Of a stretch of 53,564 nt of DNA, positions 30,786 through 40,181 are shown in pieces. The notes under the pieces are model-generated. The model was not told the DNA's origin. It worked only from the letters and a program-made list of their open reading frames with translations, and ran no database searches. Numbering within the stretch: the stretch's first letter is position 1; each line of letters begins with the position of its first letter. The DNA comes from Komarekiella delphini-convector SJRDD-AB1 (lineage in GTDB: Bacteria; Cyanobacteriota; Cyanobacteriia; Cyanobacteriales; Nostocaceae): NCBI RefSeq assembly GCF_014831675.1, contig NZ_VJXY01000031.1, forward strand, positions 1 through 53,564, in the 5' to 3' direction. Made by a program: the position numbers and the translations under genes.

Positions 30786-31403
30786 CTCATTTTCTAACCG
30801 CCCAGCTTGAAAAATCTGTTCAGCGGTCAGATTCAGTTCTGGGAATGTAGGTGATACGATGCGATCGCTACCTCGAAATAGGTTAACTTGATACTCACCG
30901 TCCACCAAATAGTAAACGGAAGTAGTAGGTTGTTTAGGATTCCCTATGTACCGCCTACCGCCCAAAGCTAAATAGTCAACAATCCAATATTCAGGAACAC
31001 CAAAAGTTTCGTAGTCAACCAGCTTGGATGCATAATCATCCCTCCAATTAGTGCTGACAACTTCAATAACTAGGGGAACCGAGGCAGATTGAGTAACTGT
31101 TGAGGACTTTTTCCACATCGGTTCTAATGAAAGATTCTTTTGATTTATCACTATAACATCAGGCGAATAACCTGATTCTTTATCGGGAATCTTAACTAGT
31201 GCTTGCTTGGGTATGAGGTATGGGAGTTTTAATCGTTTGAACTCTAAAGTTACTTCGCCAGCTAAAAAACCATTAATCTCTTCATGATCTCCTACTGGCT
31301 GCATTTCAACAATTACCCCATCGTGTAGTTCATAACATCCACCGTCTGGCTTCCAATTGAGGAATTCTTCAAAAGTGATCGTTTTTGGTAAGGCTTGAAA
31401 CAT
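30780..31403 (-). CDS. Uma2-family (DUF820) putative nuclease
   Basis: 207 residues from an ATG at 31403 preceded by AGGAG. Motifs of the PD-(D/E)xK-like Uma2 fold are visible: TFEEFLNWKPDGGCYELHDG, SGYSPDVIVINQKN, PLVIEVVSTNWRDDYASKLV and FGVPEYWIVDYLA (the D and ExV...K-type residues). Uma2 proteins are found in many copies in filamentous cyanobacteria; their biological role is unknown. The last codons overlap the U32 gene by 6 bases in convergent orientation. Confidence 0.85.
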   Translation of the reverse strand: MFQALPKTITFEEFLNWKPDGGCYELHDGVIVEMQPVGDHEEINGFLAGEVTLEFKRLKLPYLIPKQALVKIPDKESGYSPDVIVINQKNLSLEPMWKKSSTVTQSASVPLVIEVVSTNWRDDYASKLVDYETFGVPEYWIVDYLALGGRRYIGNPKQPTTSVYYLVDGEYQVNLFRGSDRIVSPTFPELNLTAEQIFQAGRLENEL

Positions 31404-31467
31404 CACACTTACTCCTGATGATGATTCAAAGTTTAGCAAATTACTTGTTATTGCTCACTTAACCCTC

Positions 31468-31500
31468 AGATCCCCGACTTCTTAAAGAAGTCGGGGATCT
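31468..31500. repeat. Perfect 16-bp hairpin repeat
   Basis: AGATCCCCGACTTCTT and its exact complement flank one base. This palindrome type is common between cyanobacterial genes. It lies upstream of the minus-strand uma2 start and may be a mobile palindrome. Confidence 0.7.
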
Positions 31501-31827
31501 AAATCGACATAAAACCTCGCTAGATAAAGCTAAAACGAGTAATCAGGAAGATTTTACAAAATTTTGTATCTATTTTGGTAACAACGTCAATTCAGGTGAA
31601 TGAACGTTATAAACTCAACCTTGGAATCAGAAAGAGATTCCTTAAACCAGTGAACATTGAACAGTTATCAGGCGTATGGTAGGGGATTTAAACCCACTAC
31701 CAAAGCATTTCACTTTCTTTTTGGGGGACTTGAACCCAAAGAACAAAATTGAGAACTAAGTAAGTGTTAAATAATTCAGCCATAAATATCTAAAACAAAG
31801 TAACTAATAGGTTATCAAGGCTTCAGC
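31501..31827. other. uma2-CHAT intergenic region with partial repeat core
   Basis: No gene. Near 31676-31740 it contains ATGGTAGGGGATTT and a downstream GGGGGACTTGAACCCAAAG, resembling the core of the elements at 2815 and 41477 but without heptamer arrays. The rest is AT-rich and should hold the promoter of the CHAT gene. Confidence 0.45.
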
Positions 31828-34800
31828 ATGAACAAAAACACTAAGTTTCAGCGCAATTTTTGCTGCTCATTTTCTCGTGTTTCTCGTTATAGTTTAATTG
31901 GATTGCTTGGTGTAGTTTTGTTATCTGATGCGGTGGGTGCAAAAGTTGGTGGTTTACAGAACTACTCACCAAAGACATCGCCAGAAATTCTATTAGATAA
32001 ATATCGAGATAATTTCCCATCTTTAGAAGCTGGCGATAAGCAACTCTTGCTAAAAAGCTATCATAATCAACAGCAAATATACATTGCACAGCAGCCAGCG
32101 TCTACCCCATCAATTCCTTTGAATCCAGAGCAACAAAAGTTATACCAACAGGGAGTCAAGCTATTTCAAGAAGCAGAAGAGTTAAAGAAAAAAGGGAATA
32201 GAGAAGGATACGTTCAGGCTATAAATAAATATCAACAAGCGTTGAAAATTGTCCAGAGTATAGGACTGCGCCAAGAGGAAGCTGAGATAAATCAAAATAT
32301 TGGTGTAGTTTACTTTTTAGTTTCCGACTATAAAAATGCGCTTGAGTTCCACAATAAAGCACTTTCAATCTGGCAAGAACTAAATCAGCCTTTGCAGCAA
32401 GCATCTGCACTCAGTTTAATTGGTAATGTCTATGCCGGGATAGGTGAATATGAAAAAGCAATCCAATATTTTAATCAAGCACAGTCAAGTTTTCAGGCAC
32501 AGAAACAATTTCGTTTGATAGCTATAACTTTAAACTCTACCGCTAGTGCCTACATGAGATTAGGTAAGATGAACAATGCTCTTAGCTCCCTCAATCAAGC
32601 AGTGGAGATTTATCGTACTACATTTAAAGACTCAGATAAAGAAGCTTATATTCTTGATAATATTGCTTTTATTTATTCACAAATAGGTGAATCTGATACA
32701 GCTTTACAATACTACAATCAAGCCCTAGATATTCAACGTAAAAGACTAGATTTACCTGCACAAGCGGTAATTATGAGAAACATTGGTTCTTTGCACCTTA
32801 AATTGGGCAAATATCAACAGGCTTTAGACTTTTTAAATAAAGCACTGGAAATACAACAGTCAAAAGGTACATTAGTAGACCAAGGTTTAACCATTCACGA
32901 TATTGCTGGTGTCCATGATTCATTAGGAAAATATGAGCAAGCAATTGAACACTACAAAAAAGCAAAGTTGCTTTTTCATCAAGCTGGTCGGATAACCTTA
33001 GAGCACCAGAGTATTGGACACATTGTTAGTATTTATAGAAATTTTCTGGGTGATAACCAAGAAGCATTGAAATATACAGATGAAGCACTTCAGCTTCAGC
33101 GTCAAGCTGGCGATAAGGAAGACGAAGCCTATACTCTTAACCAGCAAGCTGATATCTACCTTTTACAGGGAGATTATCAACTGGCATTAGACGGTTATAA
33201 TCAAGCTTTGACAATTGAGCGCTCCATAACAAAAAATCCTAGACAAGAAGCTCGGACTCTCGCTAATATTGCATTCCTTTACAATTTATTAGGCGATACT
33301 GACTCAAGCATTAAAACTTACACTCAGGCATTAGATATATATAAGAAGCTGGATTATCAGGTTGGACAAGCAAAAATTTTTAGATCAATTGGCAGTGTTT
33401 ACCAACTAAATAGAAGGGACAAAGAGGCTCTCGAATCTTATAACCAAGCACTATCCTTACATCGAAAACAAAATGATAATAGATCAGAAATTGCTACACT
33501 TTGGGGCATAGCAAAAACCCATAGGTCTCGGAAAGATTATGATAAAGCATTCGATACTGCTAACCAAGCATTGGCATTATCGCAACAGTATGAATATTCT
33601 TTTAACATAACAGCTTCTCTCGGCATTATCGGTAGCATATACTTTGCCAAAAGCGACTATCAAAATGCGTTAAATAGCTATAAAAATATTTTGGTAGATT
33701 ATCGCAAAGTTGGATTGCGAATTAAGGAAGCTGAAACCTTAAATACAATGAGCATGGCTTATGAGTTCCAGAAGCAGCATCAACAAGCAATAGATAAGCT
33801 CAATCAAGAACTGAAACTGCGACGAGAATTAAAAGATAGCACAGGAGAAGCACAGGCACTTTACCAAATCGCCATTAACCAACGCAATCTCGGAAACCTC
33901 AAAACCGCACTTTCTAATATCCAAACTACAATCAACATTGTTGAAAGCATACGCGGTAAAGTCCAAAGTGATGAACTGCGTACCTCATACTTCGCTACAG
34001 TGCAGAATTACTATAAATTCTACATCGACTTGTTGATGCAACTGCACAAACAAGACCCCACAAAAGTATGCGAATTCAACATTCAAGACCTCAAAATCAA
34101 AGATAGATGCGATGCTGTTGCACTGCACATCAGCGAACGTTCCCGCGCTAGAAGTTTGGTAGAACTTTTAACCGAAGCCAATGCCAAAATTCGTAAAGGT
34201 GCAAACCCAGAACTAATACAACAGGAACGTGATTTATTACAAAAATTGGATACCAAACAGAAACTCTTGCAAAATTTAGAAGCAAGTAGTCAAAAAGATC
34301 CCATTGCTCAAGCGTCTATTAAAAGATGCCAACAAGACATTGAAAATCTTCTTAGCCAATACCGCGAGTTGCAAACTAAAATTCGCACGACTAGCCCGAA
34401 ATATGCTGCTCTGAAGTATCCCGAGCCTTTGAAATTAGACCAAATTCAACAACAACTCGATAAAGATACCATACTCTTGCAGTATTCTTTGGGTGAACAA
34501 CGCAGCTATGTTTGGGTGGTGACACCAAATTCTCTGCACAGCTACGAACTCCCTAAACGTAAACTGATAGAAACAGCCGCACTCGATTTAAAAGCGCGCT
34601 TACAAGATATTGGAAACCACGGAACTTCTCCAGACAATATTCCCCTAGCTGGCAAAAAAATCAGTATTACTCAAGCTGCTAATCAACTAAGTGAATCTAT
34701 TCTTGCACCCGTTACAAAGCATTTAGGTCAAAAACGTTTAGTTGTTGTCCCTGATGGCGTCTTGCAATACATTCCTTTTGCCGCACTGACAATACCACAA

Positions 34801-35700
34801 TCATCTATTAGTCAAAAGAATTATCAACCATTGTTACTAAACCATGAAATCGTCAACTTACCATCAGCATCAACAATTGACATTCTCAGGAAAGAAATCA
34901 AAGAACGTAAAGCACCTAAAACCCTTGCTGTTCTTGCTGACCCGGTATTTAGTAAACAAGATGAACGGCTTGCAAACAATTGCCAAAATCCTCAGCCTTT
35001 CCTTAGTAACAACAATCAACAATTAGCCATAAATCCTCAAAATAGCTCTTATAATATTGAATTTGATTTAGAAAAGTCTGCCTTAATACGAGCTACAAGA
35101 GATATAAATTTAGGCAATATTACGCGGCTTAAAAAGACGCGGACAGAGGCTCTAGAAATTATGAAATTTGTGGATGATTCAGAGCAAATACACGCTTTTG
35201 ATTGTGATGCGAACTATGCCTGGGTAAGCAACCCAGAACTTAGTCAATATCGCTATCTGCTATTTGCGACTCACGGCATACTCAACGATATTAATCCAGA
35301 ATTATCAGGGATAGTCCTATCTCTGGTAGACAAAAACGGCAATCCTACTCAAAAACCGTTCCTGCAATTGTCCGATTTATTCAATCTCGATTATCCAGCA
35401 GAATTAATCGTACTAAGTGCTTGTGAAACAGGGCTGGGTAAAGAGGTGAGTGGAGAAGGATTGGTAGGGTTGACAAGAGGATTAATGTATGCGGGAGCAG
35501 CGCGAGTAGCTGTCTCTTTGTGGAGTGTGGAGGAAGAAGCAACCTCGAAGTTGATGCGCGAATTTTACAGAGAAATTTTGCAGAATGGCAAAACTCCAGC
35601 AGCTGCATTAAGAGCCGCACAATTAGAAATGTGGCGACAGCAAGAGTGGCGCAATCCCTATTCCTGGGCAGGTTTTACGTTATTGGGAGAATGGCGCTAA
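31828..35700 (+). CDS. Secreted TPR-CHAT caspase-like protein
   Basis: 1290 residues. A hydrophobic stretch at about 24-40 (SLIGLLGVVLLSDAVGA) suggests a signal peptide. About 15 tetratricopeptide repeats follow (residues 105-700), for example YKNALEFHNKALSIWQEL and YEKAIQYFNQAQ. A coiled stretch (about 780-860) leads to the C-terminal CHAT domain (about 960-1288) with the clan CD peptidase dyad His1149 in FATHG and Cys1199 in SACETGLG. CHAT proteases act as regulated proteases in bacterial immunity and cell death; secreted TPR-CHAT proteins are common in filamentous cyanobacteria without defined targets. A trypsin-like protease gene follows 68 bases downstream. Confidence 0.9.
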   Translation: MNKNTKFQRNFCCSFSRVSRYSLIGLLGVVLLSDAVGAKVGGLQNYSPKTSPEILLDKYRDNFPSLEAGDKQLLLKSYHNQQQIYIAQQPASTPSIPLNPEQQKLYQQGVKLFQEAEELKKKGNREGYVQAINKYQQALKIVQSIGLRQEEAEINQNIGVVYFLVSDYKNALEFHNKALSIWQELNQPLQQASALSLIGNVYAGIGEYEKAIQYFNQAQSSFQAQKQFRLIAITLNSTASAYMRLGKMNNALSSLNQAVEIYRTTFKDSDKEAYILDNIAFIYSQIGESDTALQYYNQALDIQRKRLDLPAQAVIMRNIGSLHLKLGKYQQALDFLNKALEIQQSKGTLVDQGLTIHDIAGVHDSLGKYEQAIEHYKKAKLLFHQAGRITLEHQSIGHIVSIYRNFLGDNQEALKYTDEALQLQRQAGDKEDEAYTLNQQADIYLLQGDYQLALDGYNQALTIERSITKNPRQEARTLANIAFLYNLLGDTDSSIKTYTQALDIYKKLDYQVGQAKIFRSIGSVYQLNRRDKEALESYNQALSLHRKQNDNRSEIATLWGIAKTHRSRKDYDKAFDTANQALALSQQYEYSFNITASLGIIGSIYFAKSDYQNALNSYKNILVDYRKVGLRIKEAETLNTMSMAYEFQKQHQQAIDKLNQELKLRRELKDSTGEAQALYQIAINQRNLGNLKTALSNIQTTINIVESIRGKVQSDELRTSYFATVQNYYKFYIDLLMQLHKQDPTKVCEFNIQDLKIKDRCDAVALHISERSRARSLVELLTEANAKIRKGANPELIQQERDLLQKLDTKQKLLQNLEASSQKDPIAQASIKRCQQDIENLLSQYRELQTKIRTTSPKYAALKYPEPLKLDQIQQQLDKDTILLQYSLGEQRSYVWVVTPNSLHSYELPKRKLIETAALDLKARLQDIGNHGTSPDNIPLAGKKISITQAANQLSESILAPVTKHLGQKRLVVVPDGVLQYIPFAALTIPQSSISQKNYQPLLLNHEIVNLPSASTIDILRKEIKERKAPKTLAVLADPVFSKQDERLANNCQNPQPFLSNNNQQLAINPQNSSYNIEFDLEKSALIRATRDINLGNITRLKKTRTEALEIMKFVDDSEQIHAFDCDANYAWVSNPELSQYRYLLFATHGILNDINPELSGIVLSLVDKNGNPTQKPFLQLSDLFNLDYPAELIVLSACETGLGKEVSGEGLVGLTRGLMYAGAARVAVSLWSVEEEATSKLMREFYREILQNGKTPAAALRAAQLEMWRQQEWRNPYSWAGFTLLGEWR

Positions 35701-35768
35701 CAAAAAATACTTGTGAAAGCTATTCTGCATCTACAAAATTGAAAATTTTGAAATTAGGAGAATCATAA

Positions 35769-36680
35769 ATGAAACGGCAATTTATCTTTCTTGGTGTATC
35801 AGGTTTTTTGGGTTTAATGATTTTGGGTATTTGGGCATCCGTGGAAGCAGAGTCTCAACCAGTGCCGCCAAAGTTCAGCATCATTAAAAATGTTGCAGAA
35901 TTTAATCTCGTAATTGACAAAAAACCCATTTCAGCAAGTGATGTCAAAGCCATTGATGAACTACCAGACCCAAGACGAATTATTCTTGGTGGAGATGACC
36001 GTATCCCCATGACTAGCAGAAAAAATCCTTGGTCAGCTGTGGGTAAGATTGAAATGTTAGACGCTAACGGTAATGGTTATAGTTGCACAGGTACACTGAT
36101 ATCTGAAAATGAAGTATTAACTAATGCTCACTGCATAGTGAATCCAGAAACTCGTAAAGCCTATCAGAGAATCACGTTTCTACCTAATTTAATTAACGGT
36201 GTTTTACGCGATCAAAATGACATCGCTTACGGAACCCATGTTGCTATTGGTACAAATTTTCCAACTGAAACGTTAAAAGATTTTGTAGATGACTGGGCTG
36301 TTGTCAAACTCAATAAACCTCTTGGTAAAAAATACGGTCATCTAAAATTGAAATCTATACCATCTTTTGACCTGGTAGGAGATACTGAGCAATTTGCTTT
36401 AGTTGGTTACTCTGGTGATTTTCCTAATCCCAAGAAAGAAGGATTTGAAAAATTGACTGCTGGAGAAAGTATGACTGCTGGCGTTCACTTAGGATGTAGT
36501 ATTCTCAGACAAAAGGATAACTTGCTGTATCACAACTGCGATACCACAAAAGGTGCTTCTGGTGGTGCAATTATCGGTCAGATTGGCAGTGATTATTATG
36601 TTTTTGGTTTGCATTCTGGCTCGAATAAAGTTAACGGACTACTATTAAACCGTGCTGTTAACATATCACGCATAAGATAA
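35769..36680 (+). CDS. Trypsin-like (V8/GluV8-like) serine protease, secreted
   Basis: 303 residues with an N-terminal signal or anchor (FLGVSGFLGLMILGIWASV). The complete chymotrypsin-fold triad is present: His121 in TNAHC, Asp175 in VDDWAVVKL, Ser264 in KGASGGAI. CTGTLISENEVLTNAHC also gives a likely disulfide. The roughly 70-residue stretch between signal and catalytic domain (ending RIILGGDDRIPM) may be a propeptide. It is directly downstream of the CHAT gene on the same strand, with a GGAG ahead of its ATG, so co-expression is likely. One protease may process the other; inferred from context only. Confidence 0.87.
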   Translation: MKRQFIFLGVSGFLGLMILGIWASVEAESQPVPPKFSIIKNVAEFNLVIDKKPISASDVKAIDELPDPRRIILGGDDRIPMTSRKNPWSAVGKIEMLDANGNGYSCTGTLISENEVLTNAHCIVNPETRKAYQRITFLPNLINGVLRDQNDIAYGTHVAIGTNFPTETLKDFVDDWAVVKLNKPLGKKYGHLKLKSIPSFDLVGDTEQFALVGYSGDFPNPKKEGFEKLTAGESMTAGVHLGCSILRQKDNLLYHNCDTTKGASGGAIIGQIGSDYYVFGLHSGSNKVNGLLLNRAVNISRIR

Positions 36681-36761
36681 GCTTTGCCAAAATTACTTGG
36701 TCATCAATCTAAGTTACATGGTTGATGACTAGCAAGCCAACAATCTGTAATTTTAGAGTTT

Positions 36762-37538
36762 ATGAATAATATTTTGCCAAGCAATAATTGGAATACTACC
36801 CTTTACGAAGATAAACACTCTTTTGTCTGGCAGTATGGCGAAAACTTGCTGCAATTACTCAACCCTCAGCCGGGAGAATTGATTTTGGATCTCGGCTGTG
36901 GTACTGGGCAACTTACAGAAAAAATTGCCTTGGCTGGGGCTGAGGTTATGGGAATTGACCATGCACCTGCAATGATTGAGAAGGCAAGACAAAACTATCC
37001 TCATCTGCGCTTTGATGTTGCTGACGCTAGTAACTTTCACGTAGACCAGCCATTGGATGCTGTATTTTCCAACGCTGTCTTACATTGGGTGAAAGAAGCA
37101 GATCAGGCGATCGCCTCCATACATCAAGCACTAAAACCAGGTGGGCGTTTTGTCGCTGAGTTTGGTGGTCAGGGAAATGTAGAGGCGATCGCCAAAGCTT
37201 TATATGGTGCTTTGGAGGCGATCGGTATTCCCAAAGCACAAATAGTAAATCCTTGGTATTTCCCCAGCATTGGCGAATATGCTACACAGTTGGAACAACA
37301 AGGCTTTGATGTCATCTATGCTACTTTGTTTACTCGTCCAACTCCTTTAGCAGAAGGAGCAGCAGGTATCGCGAACTGGATTCAAATGTTTGCCAGCACT
37401 CTGTTAGCAGGACTGTCTGCTGAGCAACAAATGCACATAATTCACGTCGTAGAGCAGTATCTCAAGCCGACAATGTATCAACAAGGTACTTGGACGGCAG
37501 ACTATCGACGAATTCGCATCGTTGCAATCAAAGTTTAG
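36762..37538 (+). CDS. Class I SAM-dependent methyltransferase, Tam-like
   Basis: 258 residues. SAM-binding motif I is LILDLGCGTGQLTEKIA, with the acidic loop VMGIDHAPAMIEKARQNYP. FDVADASNF, VFSNAVLHWVKE and ALKPGGRFVAEFGG follow in the usual order. These features place it with trans-aconitate-methyltransferase-like enzymes (Methyltransf_11/25). The substrate is not predictable. It has its own short upstream region and no partner gene. Confidence 0.85.
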   Translation: MNNILPSNNWNTTLYEDKHSFVWQYGENLLQLLNPQPGELILDLGCGTGQLTEKIALAGAEVMGIDHAPAMIEKARQNYPHLRFDVADASNFHVDQPLDAVFSNAVLHWVKEADQAIASIHQALKPGGRFVAEFGGQGNVEAIAKALYGALEAIGIPKAQIVNPWYFPSIGEYATQLEQQGFDVIYATLFTRPTPLAEGAAGIANWIQMFASTLLAGLSAEQQMHIIHVVEQYLKPTMYQQGTWTADYRRIRIVAIKV

Positions 37539-37769
37539 ATTGTGTCGCTCATGACCCAATAAAAACGGTAATTATTTTATACCGATTCAATTAATGATTG
37601 CAACAAATCCTTTGGTAGAGAGGTTACAGTCCAACTTCTCTACATGGTCTATCTGTCACATTCTTTTTTAAATTGGTATTAGATAGATTATTAATAATGG
37701 GTAAAATCTATCACCCATTACTCACGAGCGAATTGGAGATTCATCCACCATCAAAAATGGTATTAGCTT

Positions 37770-38294
37770 ATGCCTAAACACAAACTACCTGGTCAAAAGA
37801 CATCGCTATCACTACTATTAACTCTTATTACAACTTTATTAGTCTCACCCTCGCTAGCGCAAAAGGCCCCAGTACCGCCACCTTCTGATGCGCCTCTACA
37901 ACTAGACTTATTAACTAAGCCAAAAGACTATGTGATTACAGCTAACACCATTAACCTAGAAAAAATAGCTACTCCTAGTTTATGGTGGGCACAAGAGAAC
38001 TCTGAGAACAAGCTACTAGATAACTGGATAGCATATCCTGCTGCCGCCAAAGAACCTGCACGAGCAGACCTGATAGTAAATCAGCAAATTTGGAGCTTAC
38101 TAGACTATCTGGAGCGCTACGACTTTGTAAATCGCTTGGGTAGCGTTGCTCGGAAGGACGGTTATAACGTTCGGGTTTTCAATTATCAGCAAGAACTTTT
38201 AGCAACCTACACCTGTAACTTTAATACAAGTCCAGCGTTATGTAGTATCCAAATGAACGCTCAGAATAGGTTAGGGTTGCTGCGTTCTTTATAA
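37770..38294 (+). CDS. Exported hypothetical protein
   Basis: 174 residues, not recognised. The N-terminus is a clear Sec signal peptide (LSLLLTLITTLLVSPSLAQ) followed by a Pro-rich linker (KAPVPPPSDAPL). The mature part has LWWAQENSEN, LIVNQQIWSLLDYLERYDFV and a C-terminal beta-rich segment with two Cys (TYTCNFNTSPALCSI) that may form a disulfide. The look is of a small envelope protein conserved among cyanobacteria. No operon partner. Confidence 0.7.
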   Translation: MPKHKLPGQKTSLSLLLTLITTLLVSPSLAQKAPVPPPSDAPLQLDLLTKPKDYVITANTINLEKIATPSLWWAQENSENKLLDNWIAYPAAAKEPARADLIVNQQIWSLLDYLERYDFVNRLGSVARKDGYNVRVFNYQQELLATYTCNFNTSPALCSIQMNAQNRLGLLRSL

Positions 38295-38682
38295 GGGATT
38301 GGGGACACTTAAGAGGGGGAAAAGGTTAAAGGTCAAAGGGGAAGGCATTAGTGTCAACTTAACGTGAAGCCCCTATAATCATCTGATATTAAGTTTACTC
38401 ACCTCCCATCACGATCTGCATCACCCCACCCTGGTTTTGTCTAAGAGGATGTTTGAAAAGTCCTTAGTGATGTATCAAATATTTTGAGATCCCCCTAAAT
38501 CCACGCCACTTGCTACAAGTCGGGAAATCCGACGACAGTCGCCTCAAGTCGGGAAACCCGCCCACGGCGCTGTCTCCCCAACACAGTGGCTCGCCTTGAT
38601 AAGGGGGACTTTATAAAGCCCCCTTTTTAAGGGGGTTGGGGGATCTGAGTGCGTAAGTTCTGACTTAATGCCCAATGTCCAA
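38295..38682. other. Repeat-rich intergenic region
   Basis: About 390 bases without a gene. The segment 38610-38663 is a 54-base inverted copy (one mismatch) of the end of the MITE-like element at 5899-5952, including the AGTGCGTAAGT terminus. The rest contains AAGTCGGGAAA/CCGACGAC-type cyanobacterial repeat modules near 38518-38562. The second terminus was not found, so this is a partial or diverged copy. Confidence 0.65.
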
Positions 38683-39861
38683 TTAAGCCTTAATTTTGAT
38701 GAATAAAGACTCGTACTGTTTTGCTGCTGCTGGAGATAAGGGAAGCAAAAATTCACTTTTGTCAAAAACTTCGCGTAGGCGTAGCCCGTCGTAGACATCG
38801 CTTCCTAACAGACTGCGTAATGGCTTCTGAATGTCGGAGGCGACAATATTTGTAGAAATTGGTGAATTACTTTTAGTCAGCAGAGAAATTTGCCTAGCGA
38901 TGTCTGATTGCCAACAAAAATCAATCCATTGGGATGATAAACCATCCTGAGCAACACCTGTGGGACGTACCCACAAGTCTGCCCAGATTGCTGTTCCTGA
39001 CTGGGGAATAACTGCGGTGAATTGTGGATAACGTCCAAGAATTGGCAGCACGTCACTTGACCAACCAACTGCTAGCCAAGTGTCTCCAATGATTAAGGGT
39101 TCTAGGTAGTTATTGGAACTGTAGAACTTTACTTGTTGATTTAATGTCTGTAATTCTTTTTCCAAGTCTGGTACTTGGTCAAGATTCTCTGTATTGTAGG
39201 ATTTTCCTAGTTTTTTTAAGACCAGCCCAATTACTTCTCTAGGTTGATTTAGTAAGGAAATGCGATCGCGCAATCCATCCCGCCACAAATCACTCCAATC
39301 TTTCGGTGTCCATCCTAAGTCTCGAAACTTATCACGGTTATAAACAATTACCGTACTACCCCAACGGTAGGGAGCAGCCCAAACTTTTCCCTGAGCATCC
39401 AAGTTGCCTTGATCATTGCGCGTTACCAGTTTCTTCCACTTTTCATCTAAAACAGACCACTGTTTTAATTGATTTTTCTGCACTTCATCTAGTGGTTGAA
39501 TGAGTTTTTGCTCAATTGCTGCTTTTAGCCAGTAATCTCCTAATGTTACTAAGTCAGCTTCATCTATTTTTTGACTTTGCCTAAATGGTACAAAGCGTCT
39601 CCATATCTCTTCATCAGTAGCTTTTGATTTCTGCTGCAAATTTTGTAATTGCTTAAATAACTCCCCTATCTGCTCGACTGGAGCAAACTTTAACTGTACC
39701 TGTTGTTGTAAACTCTTTTGAAATTGATTAACTACCTGACCAGGTATAGAACCCTTTAATAACTGTACTTTTAGTTTTGCCTGGTTACTTCCACTACAGC
39801 TAAAAAGCAGTTGTGAAAGTGCCAGTGTACTTGTATTTAGTAAAAAAGATCGTCGATCCAT
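38683..39861 (-). CDS. Extracellular solute-binding lipoprotein (PotD-like)
   Basis: 392 residues. The N-terminus (MDRRSFLLNTSTLALSQLLF) combines an Arg pair with a lipobox (LLFSC), so the mature protein is probably a lipid-anchored binding protein. The body follows family-1 solute-binding proteins of the spermidine/putrescine type: WAAPYRWGSTVIVYNRDKF, GWTPKDWSDLW, DTWLAVGWSSDVL and VRPTGVAQDGLSSQWIDFC. No permease or ATPase gene is adjacent, so its transporter partner is elsewhere or it serves another role. Ligand unknown. Confidence 0.8.
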   Translation of the reverse strand: MDRRSFLLNTSTLALSQLLFSCSGSNQAKLKVQLLKGSIPGQVVNQFQKSLQQQVQLKFAPVEQIGELFKQLQNLQQKSKATDEEIWRRFVPFRQSQKIDEADLVTLGDYWLKAAIEQKLIQPLDEVQKNQLKQWSVLDEKWKKLVTRNDQGNLDAQGKVWAAPYRWGSTVIVYNRDKFRDLGWTPKDWSDLWRDGLRDRISLLNQPREVIGLVLKKLGKSYNTENLDQVPDLEKELQTLNQQVKFYSSNNYLEPLIIGDTWLAVGWSSDVLPILGRYPQFTAVIPQSGTAIWADLWVRPTGVAQDGLSSQWIDFCWQSDIARQISLLTKSNSPISTNIVASDIQKPLRSLLGSDVYDGLRLREVFDKSEFLLPLSPAAAKQYESLFIKIKA

Positions 39862-40181
39862 CGATTTTGGATTTGAGATTTTGGATAATACTTATATTAG
39901 TGTCGAGTACCAAATTCTTGGTTGCAAGTAGAAAAAACTCTGTAATCTTTGCCAAGTAATTATTTCAAGCCTTTTTAAACAAAACTTTTTTCCCAAAGTA
40001 GCTTACTTAGCGGATAGTTCTGTAGTGGCAATACGCTCGGTGTTAAAGGCTTAACACTAAGCGTATGAGTTATATGGTGTCCAGTTAAATTAGCCGTGAA
40101 AAAAGACCTGTAAGAGGTTTTACTACCGTAGGAGTCCTAAATCACTTGTAAGCAATAACAAATGATAAATGACAAAAATGT
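39862..40181. other. Intergenic region with imperfect hairpin
   Basis: No gene. An imperfect stem (ATACGCT..GTGTTAA / TTAACAC..AGCGTAT) at 40031-40066 lies downstream of the M20 gene on the minus strand, without a T-run; it may be its terminator. Confidence 0.45.

Noticed and set aside
31676-31745. tRNA-like T-arm signals (GGGTTTAAATCCC, GGACTTGAACCC)
   Set aside because: No anticodon arm, D arm or paired acceptor stem could be built here or in the cores at 2820 and 41480; treated as repeats.
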